From NCBI GenBank assembly GCA_965153355.1, contig OZ231127.1, positions 68,448,001 through 68,512,000 on the forward strand: a stretch of DNA of 64,000 nucleotides. Reading direction: 5' to 3'. This DNA comes from Flaccisagitta enflata. Lineage: Eukaryota > Chaetognatha > Sagittoidea > Aphragmophora. Of this stretch, positions 55,065 to 64,000 are shown one piece after another; the stretch's first letter is position 1; each line of letters opens with the position of its first letter. The position numbers and the translations under genes were made by a program. The notes below the pieces were generated by a model. It did no database searches. It was not told where the DNA came from and was given only the letters and a program-made list of their open reading frames with translations.

Positions 55065-55935
55065 GGGGGGGGGGCGGTAATGTGGGCCATTTTCGAACAT
55101 ATTTCCAGATTTTTTTTATACGCTTTATATTTGAAATTCTGAACTATGCTTGCGATGTGGCATTTTTGCATGGCTATTAGCCTACCTAAAAAGAAATTTT
55201 AAGAGGGGCCCTAGGGGCCCTTTTTTCTTAAAAAAAGGGTGGCCCACATGGCCCCACCAAGTGGGGCAATGTGGACAATTATTCTTCATTAAAAATCTAC
55301 TTCATCACAATAGAATATTAAAAAGAAAATTTATATATATTATACACTACACTAAATTCAAAATTCTTATTAGAACACCCGTTATATAATTTGCAGATAA
55401 AAAAAATTGGGGCATTTGGGCGAGTTTAGTTTCCAGAGAGTCATTTTCTAATGATTTACAGATAACATCAGGTGTCCCTGATGCCAAAATTGAGTCTCCA
55501 GTGGTGTTGTGAGTCAAAAGTCAACAATGGCCCACATTGCCCCTTAGGTTCAAAATGTAATTTGGATACGAAAATCATTGATGGGTGCACCCATATTTCT
55601 ACTGCTACTTCTTTTATGATTCTATTTTCAATTCCAAGAAAAAAATTTTTGGCAAAAATTAATATTTTTGCAGTTATGAAAAGTTTTGCCGAACAAGTAA
55701 AAATGTCACTTCACAAATCAGCGAAAATGATCCTGCGTTCAGCTGCGCTGCGCCTGCAGCGGCTGCAGTAGCTGCAGCGTATTGTCACCATAGCAACTCA
55801 TTTACCCACTGTAACTTGCAGGATCTTTGGTATGGTGGAACTATTGACAGTCAGTTGATGAGCATGTCACATAGTTAAAGATGTCGATCAAGCTGCCCAC
55901 ATTGCCCCTGGCCCACATTCCCCCCCCCCCCTATT
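55065..55935. mobile_element. Inverted-repeat element with G12/C-run ends in intron 5
   Basis: The left AGTAGGGGGGG...CGGTAATGTGGGCC and the right GGCCCACATTCCCCCC...CTATTTA are inverted. Internal GGGGCCC/GGGGCAATGTGG phrases repeat. No coding frame. Confidence 0.6.
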
Positions 55936-56900
55936 TACAAGTAAGTTCAGGTAAAACGACATGTAGACTCTGATGCCAACCTGGCCTGGGTTCAAAATTC
56001 CAGATCAACTGCTCTAGCCTTCCAGATGGTAGCCAAAAAATTGTTCAAGCATTCCAGATTAGTAGCTAGATTTACTGCTTATTTGGCACAAACGTATTGA
56101 CACAAAAACGATATTTCTAGATGGCCCAGTGAGTTGAAATTTGAAACATAACCTCCTGACTAGCTCTACTGGACGTAAGAATGCGCTGTTGATCAGTCAT
56201 GCGACCACTCTCTGCCATGGAAAGCTTCAAACTAGAAATGCGGTGTTAGATTTTGATGGGTTTTTACCGGCAAAATTTGATGAAGGGAAACACTTATACT
56301 TGAGGCCATTTTAGAACTACAGGGGTGGTCTGAAGCAAGCAGTGTATGCAGGGGGTTACTAAGTTGAGTCCCTCAATGCTGTGCAGCACCGGATCCACGC
56401 CAAAATCTGCAAAATTGACTGACAAGTTATCATCTATCTTTTTGCTTGATCAAAGACAAAATCGTCAAATCTGCGGCTTATAGACCCTATTTGACATTCA
56501 AATAAATTGATATTTACTGCTTTTTGACTCGTACGTATTTATAATAACAATATTTTTGCATTCCAGCCATATTTTGGACAGATTTTATCTATTTTGAACA
56601 GTTATCAATTGTTTTATTGGACTTGTGCCAAATTTCCTGCTCAGGGTGTTATGAGGCTAAAATTGATGATAAGAATGTTATTTCTTTTATTCTGTACTAT
56701 CATGCATTATCATTTCTATTTTTAAGGTAACAAAATTATAATGATCTTTGTTTAAACATAAGTTGCAACTTGCAAGAATAGAGTGTTCCCCTGGTTAGTC
56801 TATTGATCAGTTGGTTGGTACAGTTATATCCGGCTGTACAGTATCCAACTGTGATGGAAATTCACCACTATTGGATATAAAATTTTGATCCCTGCATATT
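55936..56900. other. Intron 5 sequence, no feature recognised
   Basis: AT-rich sequence with no exon or inverted repeat seen. Confidence 0.5.
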
Positions 56901-56903
56901 TCT

Positions 56904-57064
56904 AGTTGCGGATATGTAACTATACCTTTCTATGTCAGTTGGTAGGTCAGTAAGTTAATAAATCCATTGGTCCATCCATCAAAATCCTGAATTGCAAGCA
57001 GTTTCAGCATTACCACCCCTGCCCAACCATCTGCAACTGTGGTGCCGTATATCTGGCATTTTTT
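56904..57064 (+). repeat. Hairpin-bounded short repeat, old diverged copy
   Basis: AGTTGCGGATATGTAACT at the start, CCCAACCATCTGCAACTG and TGCCGTATATCTGGCA at the end. Both terminal stems can still form although their bases have changed. Confidence 0.75.
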
Positions 57065-58167
57065 GTCTCTACTTCATCAATGAAAATAGAAATCCTCTTT
57101 TAACAACCAAAATTTGTAGGTTGCTTTGCATCCATACAAGGGTTTGACTATACAACTATTATTTTGGGTAGCCAAAGCAAAGAGCAAATATCCCTTAAAC
57201 TACAAGGTTGAATTTTCCTATGTTCACCTATCTATGGTGTTTGTATGTATATCTTCCCTGTGAGAGGAATATCTTGAATCATATCATCATAGAACTTTAT
57301 TCCTAAATCACTTTTGTCAGCCAAGGCATCTAAGGCTTAAAATCTTAAAAATGTCTTTTCTCAGGCACAAAATAATTCTTTGGTTTCTTTGGTTTTAGAA
57401 ATGCTTTTATTTGCAAAAGTGCTGCCCTTCTCAACTGTAACTTTGCTCTATTTTAAGCCTCAGAATAGCCAATGTTAGACCTTGAATACGCCTAATTAAG
57501 CTTTAAACTTATATGTTTATGTCTCAAATTGGCTCTTAGATCAGATCTTAGCTCTTTTAGACTTTAAATCTCCTTGGCATCAATTCTAGTCCCTGAAAAA
57601 AAAATGTATTATGTAACCTGCTTTATTTAGTAGCTAAAAATAGCTGAATTTTTATCTGAAAAGTAGCTAAAAAAGTAGCTAAATTCCAGATGCTTAATCT
57701 GGTAGCTAGGGTTCCTCTTTTAGTAGCTAGATCTGGAAGGTTAATAGCTAAGTTGGTATCAGAGCATGTGACTGACGACCCTCAGGTTTCAGTGTAACGT
57801 TGTTTGGACAAAGCGACCATAGTATCGTGCCTGGGGCTCACACTCGCCAACACGGCGCCTTCTGAGCGTAGCGGAAAAGGTGATCGTGAAGTGGATAGGA
57901 TCTCATCAAATAGGTTTCGCGAAATGTTTTATGTGGATACATAAACATGCTTCATTCAGTAAAAGTTCTTAAATAATATTTCTTCTTATACCTCTACGCA
58001 GGTAACAAATGAGAGTTCGTTTTCCTTCAAAATAATTTTAAAAACAGTTGAAATTCGTGCCATGGGCTCAAATCAAATACCCATAAGTTTGCTCCTGGAA
58101 TGCCGAGAATACCGTTCACTGCAATATGCAAATGAGCTCATTGACGCAATATGTGTTAAATCGTCCC

Positions 58168-58172
<5 letters not shown>
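57065..58172. other. Intron 5 sequence, no feature recognised
   Basis: AT-rich; no supported exon or array before the (CT)n tract. Confidence 0.5.

Positions 58173-58260
<88 letters not shown>
58173..58260. repeat. (CT)n microsatellite after exon 5
   Basis: About 85 bp of CT; (GA)n in the transcript, starting about 25 nt past the exon 5 donor. Confidence 0.95.
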
Positions 58261-58263
<3 letters not shown>

Positions 58264-58285
58264 CTCGCATTATCCCCTGACACAC

Positions 58286-58516
58286 CTTGCGCTGCTCGAT
58301 CGGCGCCTTCGTTTCCCGCCTGCCCTCCAAACGAAGAAAAGGAGGAAGAGGTTGACGTTATCGATGTCGTCATTACATCTCGATCTCCGCCGCCCCCACC
58401 ACCGCCGCCGGAATCCGACCAATCAGAAGGGGGCCGGCCTTGGGGCGGCGGCGGAGGAGGAGGCACCACCACCGTCACGCGACCGTCAGCTGATTTCGGG
58501 CGAGAGAACGCGGGGA
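58286..58516 (-). CDS. Main gene exon 5 (Pro/Gly-rich)
   Basis: 231 nt. The acceptor is CAATTCAG and the donor GCAAG|GTGTGT, phase 1 at both ends. It encodes PAFSRPKSADGR, then a run of seven prolines (possible SH3/EVH1 ligand), then an eight-glycine run and a Ser/Thr-rich stretch. The intron begins just before an 85-bp (CT)n tract (58173-58260). Confidence 0.75.
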
Positions 58517-58770
58517 CTGAATTGGGAAGAAAGAGATAACATTTACTCAAAAGAAGTTGGATAGAAGAAAAGAAAAACATAGAAAAAAAGAAAAAAGAAA
58601 AAAGAAAAAAGAACAAAGAACAAAACAACAAAAACAACAACAACACCAACAACAAAATCGAAACATTATCAACACCTTTAGTCTTTACAATGCAGCCTTA
58701 CATTTGTTTTCTTTTCCTTTGTTCCTGACAGGCGCGTCGGCGACCGCATCTTTTTCTCCGGCATCTTCAC

Positions 58771-58866
58771 CGCGCAGCCTCTCGTCGTCGACATGTTCAT
58801 CGTCGACGTTAACCGATGCTGCAGCAGGAGCCTCCAACGGAAGACGATGACTGCTACTTAAAGATT
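58771..58866 (-). CDS. Main gene exon 4
   Basis: 96 nt, acceptor CCCTCAG, donor CGCG|GTGAAG, phase 1 at both ends. It encodes ESLSSSHRLPLEAPAAA followed by an acidic VNVDDEHVDDERL stretch. A later GT at 58729 would also be open but is a weak donor and breaks phase with exon 5, so the GTGAAG site was chosen. The opposite strand has an AG acceptor at 58730 with a short Ser/Ala-rich frame; the minus reading fits the gene better. Confidence 0.6.
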
Positions 58867-59308
58867 CTGAGGGAAATCAAGTGTTGATAATCTAACATTT
58901 ATCCATTCATTTTATCTCTTCTGATTTTGCCGTAATACAAAATAGAAATGCCGAGAACGAAAACAAGAGTGAAAATTGCGAATGATTTTAACCTCTTTTG
59001 CTGTATTGCTTTTTCTTTGGCTGGCATGTTTTAATTGCAAGATTGCTTTCTATATTTTATTTCCGGAAACTGGTTTCATGCATCCACCGATTGTGTCTTT
59101 GAGAATTCACATTGAACAATGTAATCTTCCTTTCCTTTTAGAGGACATTTTGTTCGCATTTTGTTGAGGAACGCTCAACAATGAGTATGGTAGACATTAG
59201 ACAATACAGTTGGTAGTTGATATTTTAAGGATAGTTGTGATGGGTCCGGATTAAACACCATTAAGAGCTCCAAAGGCTCTTGTCCTTTATATAGTGTGGA
59301 GTACATTC

Positions 59309-62300
59309 TTTTTTTTATAAGAGACCAGTTTATAAGAGACATGAGCCTGAGATTTGCCTAAATTTTAAGAACAAAATACAGAACTGGTGATAAGGAGGGA
59401 AGCCATATCTCTCCAATTACAAGGATATGAGATCTGAAATTTTTCTGTGGTGTGCACCTACAGTACCCCCACCCCCCATAAGGGTGTGGAGCTGTTCCGG
59501 GCATTTTTTGTTTTTGGTTGTCAAAAATTTTTTATTTCTTAAAATCACTTTTGTAGGCCAAAAAATTCGTTTCAAAATTTTATTTTTATGTTACATGTAG
59601 TCAATACCCGGAGCTACAAATTTCATTTTTTGAAAAATATTTTTGGCCAATTTTTAAGGGAATGGCACAAAAAAAAACAAAATTTCAAAAAAATGAAAAA
59701 TTGCTATATTTTCAAAAATAATTGGCTTAGCATGATAATTTTTGGCATGGAGGTAGTCCTGAGAACCCTTTATGTGTATGCAAAATTTCAACTTCCATAC
59801 TTGAATTTTGAAGGAGTTATGCGATTTTGAAATTTTGATATTTTTTGGTAAAAAACATTTTTTCTTCAAAATTTTTTTTTTCGAACCATTTTTCATGAAA
59901 TTTCATAGACAAACAAAGAAATAGATACTTTTTTGCTTCCAAAAAAAATTTGGGCACTGCGACCCCTTAAAAAAAAATTTTTTTCTCAAAAATTGCTAAA
60001 ATTGGCTATTTTTCTAGGTTGAATAAAAACTGTTCCTGTTATCCGATCAACTTCATTTTTGGAGGGATTATCAACCTACATCTGCAGTAACTATGTTTCA
60101 AATTTCAAGTAAATTGGATAATTCGTTCCGGAGATATTCAAGTTCAAAGTGGAAAGGGTGAGCTAAAATCACTGTTTCTATGGTATTTAAATGATAAGTC
60201 TTTATTGACGGTTAGCTACAAGTGTCTCAAAAAGATAATGTTTAATCGATACGTTGCGAAAATTGTTGCAAATAGGTGTTGAATATGTCCCTGCAGCATA
60301 ACCAACCAAAATTTTTGGATTTCACAGTCTCTAAAAATATAGGCATCAAAAAACTGCAAAAAATGCCTTTTTTGGCATTTTTTGCCACATTTTCGGGGTG
60401 TAACGCATATAAAATGACATTCCCATCCCCAAATTTTTGGTGGCATAGTAGTCCATGATAGGACAGATGTCCCCCCAAAAATTTATTCATTTCCGTCACG
60501 GTTAAAGCGCAAAAATTTTGGTTGAAAATGGCAAAAAATGCGAATTTTTGAATTTTTAAGCTGTTTTTGGGGTGTAATGCATATTAAACAACATCCCCAT
60601 CTCCAAACTTTTTGTGGCATAGTAGTCCATGATAGGACAGATGTCCCCCCAAAAATTTATTCATTTCCGTCACGCTTTAAGCACAAAAATTTTGGTTTAA
60701 AATAGCAAAAAATGCAATTTTTGAATTTTTTAAAGCTGTTTTTGGGGTGTAATGCATATTAAACAACATCCCCATCCCCAAACTTTTTGTGGCATAGTAG
60801 TCCATGATAGGACAGATGTCCCCCCAAAAATTTATTCATTTCCGTCACGCTTTAAGCACAAAAAATTTGGGGACGGGATGTCGTTTAATATGCATTCACC
60901 AAAAACAGCAAATTCAAAATTGCATTCTTTGACATTTAAACCAAAATTTTTGTGTCAGCATGGAAATGAATAAATTTTGGGACATCTGTCTATCATGGAC
61001 TACTATGCCACAAAGTTTGGGGATGGGATGTCATTTAATATGCATAACACCCAAAACAAAATAATTCAAAATTGCATTTTTTGCCATTTTAAACCAAAAT
61101 TTTTGTGCTTAAAGCATGACGGAAATGAATAAATTTTTGGGGGGACATCTGTCCTATCATGGACTACTATGCCACAAAAAATTTGGGGATGGGGATATCG
61201 TTTAATATGCATTACACCCCAAAAACAGCTTAAGAAATTCAAAAAATTGCATTTTTTGCCATTTTAAACCAAAATTTTTGTGCTTTAAGCGTGACGGAAA
61301 TGAATAAATTTTTGGGGGGACATCTGTCCTATCATGGACTACTATGCCACAAAAAATTTGGGGATGGGAATGTCGTTTTATATGCGTTACACCCCAAAAA
61401 TGTGGCAAAAAATGCCAAAAAAGGCATTTTTTGCAGTTTTTTGATGCCTATATTTTTAGAGACTGTGAAATCCAAAAATTTTGGTTGGTTATGCTGCAGG
61501 GACATATTCAACACCTATTTGCAACAATTTTCGCAACGTATCGATTAAACATTATCTTTTTGAGACACTTGTAGCTAACCGTCAATAAAGACTTATCATT
61601 TAAATACCACAGAAACAGTGATTTTAGCTCACCCTTTCCACTTTGAACTTGAATATCTCCGGAACAAATTATCCAATTTACTTGAAATTTCAAATATAGT
61701 TACTGCAGATGTAGGTTGATAATCCCTCCAAAAATGAAGTTGATCGGATAACAGGAACAGTTTTTATTCAACCTAGAAAAATAGCCAATTTTAGCAATTT
61801 CTGAGAAAAAAATTTTTTTTTAAGGGGTCGCAGTGCCTAAATTTTTTTTGGAAGCAAAAAAATATCAATTTTTTCATTTGTCTATGAAATTTCATGAAAA
61901 ATGGTTCGTAAAAAAAAATTTAGGAGAAAAAATATTTTTTACCAAAAAATATCAAAATTTCAAAATCGCATAACTCCTTTAAAATTCAAGTATGGAAGTT
62001 GAAATTTTGCATACACATAAAGGACTACCTCCATGCCAAAAATTATCATGCTAAGCCAATTATTTTTGAAAATATAGCAATTTTTCATTTTTTTGAAATT
62101 TTGTTTTTTTTTGTGCCATTCCCTTAAAAATTGGCCAAAAATATTTTTCAAAAAATGAAATTTGTAGCTCTGGGTATTGACTACATGTAACATAAAAATA
62201 AAATTTTGAAACGAATTTTTTGGCTACAAAAGTGATTTTAAGAAACAAAAATTTTTTGACAACCAAAAACAAAAAATGCCCGGAACAGCTCCAAACCCTT

Positions 62301-62786
62301 ATGGGGGGTGGGGGTACTATAGGTGCACACCACAGAAAAATTTCAGATCTCATATCCTTGTAATTGGAGAGATATGGCTTCCCTCCTTATCACCAGTTCT
62401 TTGATTCCGGTACTGTAAGAGAATGCCCAGGCTGAGATTCAGCTTCAGCCTTTTTCAAAAACAATCTTACTCAAGTTTCTTATCAAAAAAATGAGTCTAA
62501 TTCAAATTTTTAAGAAATATTGGTTGTCTATCTTTAAAAATAACTTTTTTTTTTTAGTTTGCCTATAAAATCAGGCATTATATCTAAAAGAATACAACAA
62601 TTATCAAGTTAAGATACATAGTTAAGATACAACTGCTCTAAATAAGGTATTTTTATACAATTTAGACATGTATGAACATCGAACAAATTAAGAACACTTT
62701 AAGAGAATTTCAGGCTGAAAACAGACAAAAATTTAAGAACACCCAGGCTGAGTTCAAAAAAGCTGTCTCTTATAAAAAAAAAAAAA
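59309..62786. mobile_element. 3.5-kb foldback element in intron 3
   Basis: Outer ends TTTTTTTATAAGAGAC and GTCTCTTATAAAAAAA. The main inverted arms are 59380 to about 60880 and about 60900 to 62400 (axis near 60890). Each arm has about three units of a 177-bp tandem repeat (phrase CATGATAGGACAGATGTCC at about 60455, 60633 and 60810, inverted at about 60990, 61150 and 61325). No protein domain. The two arms could form an almost 1.5-kb hairpin in the pre-mRNA. Confidence 0.85.
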
Positions 62787-62949
62787 GTGTAGTAATGTTG
62801 TCCAACTTTCATATGATTGGGCGCCAAAAACGTTAAGTGGGTTAGTCGTCATTGTTCTTGTTTACCATTTCAAGACAGTTTTGCAAACACATAACATTCA
62901 AGAAACACACTGATGTAGAAGGATCAAAAGCGTAGCAGAAACTTCGTAC

Positions 62950-63126
62950 CGGCACTTTTCACGGATCTCAATCTTCCAGCTCGTTTCTTTTCGGCGGCGG
63001 TTTTTTGCGGCGTCATCGCGGCGCTGCCAGATGCGGCGTTTCCGGCGTTTCCTACTTCGGCGCCGGAAGATTCGTCGCGAGAGGACTTTCTCGCATCCGG
63101 TCGAGAAAAAATCGAACGCCAACCGC
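62950..63126 (-). CDS. Main gene exon 3
   Basis: 177 nt, phase 1 at both ends. The acceptor is CACTAAAG and the donor GCCG|GTACGA. It starts GGWRSIFSRPDARKSSRDES and ends with a Lys/Arg-rich stretch. The aromatic-plus-basic start looks conserved rather than low complexity, but I do not recognise it. The following 4.1-kb intron is mostly the foldback element at 59309-62786. Confidence 0.75.
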
Positions 63127-63271
63127 CTTTAGTGAAAATAAAATTCAAGGTATCAGAAAGAGTTATCGCAGAACCTTCACTGAGGCTATCGATTTATAAT
63201 TCACGCCGGAATCTACAGGTATACAGCTCCAGGTCAACGTAATCAACTAGCTTGATCGAATTCATGAATAC

Positions 63272-63316
63272 CTGATGGTGTTTTCTCACTCGAGTCGACC
63301 TTGTTCCCCTTTTTGC
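63272..63316 (-). CDS. Main gene exon 2 (45 nt)
   Basis: A short exon encoding about 15 residues, KKGNKVDSSEKTPS, basic and Ser-rich. The acceptor is TCTCAG and the donor CATCAG|GTATTC. It is phase 1 on both sides, so it fits between exons 1 and 3 and could be skipped without breaking the frame. Confidence 0.75.
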
Positions 63317-63427
63317 CTGAGATACAAACCAAAAAAGAAAATAAATTGATTTTTAGAATTGATTTCTTTTGCTTACAGGGGAGGCTTTGTCAAACCAACT
63401 TACAAGACACAAGAAAAGCACACACAA

Positions 63428-63581
<154 letters not shown>

Positions 63582-63583
63582 AC

Positions 63584-63850
63584 CTGGATGCTCGGGAATG
63601 ATGGTGTGAAATTCTTTGGAGACGCTGCTGCTGGTTGACAAATCCATGGAGATGGAACCTGGTGTCAATCCCGGACCGGATATGGCAATTGGCGCCGTTT
63701 CGTGGCAAGACGTCGTCAGAGCGTCTTCCATTCCAGCGGCACCCATCGAAGTTGTCATAACGTCAGTCCGGTTGGCGGCGCCGATTGCAACGGAAGGATT
63801 GGCGCGCATTCTCGCTTCCTCCAACGACAACAACCGCGTCGGCGTTGATA
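63584..63850 (-). CDS. Main gene exon 1 of the visible chain
   Basis: 267 nt. The acceptor is a TTTTAG and the exon opens in phase 1, so an upstream exon outside the window supplies one base. It reads STPTRLLSLEEARMRAN and continues Ser/Thr/Ala-rich to EHPG. The donor is CCAG|GTCAGT, and the intron then runs straight into a 150-bp (CA)n tract, which is (GU)n in the transcript. The phase matches exon 2. No domain recognised. Confidence 0.75.
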
Positions 63851-64000
63851 CTAAAAGACGAAGGGGGAAAAGGCGTGCATAAAAGGGTTAGATCTTAACA
63901 GCAGCAGGCCCGCAAATCAATCAGTTGAATAGTGCAAATGAAAGCGTTAGGATTTTGTATCCATTCAATGGAATACCACTGCAAATCAAAAAGATTTTTT

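Noticed and set aside
58730-58850. Plus-strand exon reading ASATASFSPASSPR with an AG acceptor
   Set aside because: Low complexity, ends at a stop with no partner exon; the minus-strand reading fits the gene chain in phase.
59588-62193. Paired frames in the intron 3 palindrome (VNTRSYKFHFLKN and others)
   Set aside because: AT-rich shadows of the inverted arms, lacking domains and splice sites.

Overview
This is a stretch of animal nuclear DNA, almost certainly from an invertebrate. The evidence is spliced genes with GT-AG introns, very long microsatellites, a BEL/Pao LTR retroelement, many small inverted-repeat transposons, and a short interstitial block of the metazoan telomere repeat TTAGGG. 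I could not assign it to a phylum. No bacterial-type operon, rRNA gene or CRISPR array was found.

Main gene (39.65-63.85 kb, minus strand). By matching splice sites and reading phase by eye I assembled 23 consecutive exons, including an 18-nt microexon. They join into one stop-free frame of 2,088 codons that enters the window at 63850 and leaves at 39650, so start and stop both lie outside this chain. The predicted protein is long and mostly low complexity (Ser, Gln, His, Pro, Gly and acidic runs), with short basic or Ser-rich islands that look like phosphorylation or docking sites. I do not recognise the family. Its introns are loaded with inverted-repeat elements and tandem arrays.

Left edge (1-2.7 kb). 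A second, slightly diverged copy of five exons of the same gene (exons 11-15, with introns) lies in the same orientation about 46.8 kb away. It is either a partial tandem gene duplication or a second haplotype placed in tandem by the assembler.

3-17.8 kb is intergenic: microsatellites, several foldback/MITE elements, copies of a short hairpin-bounded repeat family, and a large foldback element with 1.2-kb arms (14257-17796).

17.8-24.2 kb is a 5'-truncated BEL/Pao element. Its pol (reverse transcriptase, RNase H, integrase) is broken by frameshifts, yet between pol and a 551-bp 3' LTR sits an intact 628-aa reading frame with a charged coiled coil and an RG-rich tail.

24.2-39.6 kb holds minisatellites, an 83-bp inverted repeat enclosing TTAGGG repeats, a 4.2-kb inverted-repeat element with a clear target-site duplication (26385-30625), and one plus-strand terminal exon of a membrane-protein gene (32328-33023). 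The rest is intergenic DNA with diverged repeats.

Recurring themes are inverted-repeat (hairpin-forming) mobile DNA of at least ten types, and microsatellites placed where they could affect splicing.
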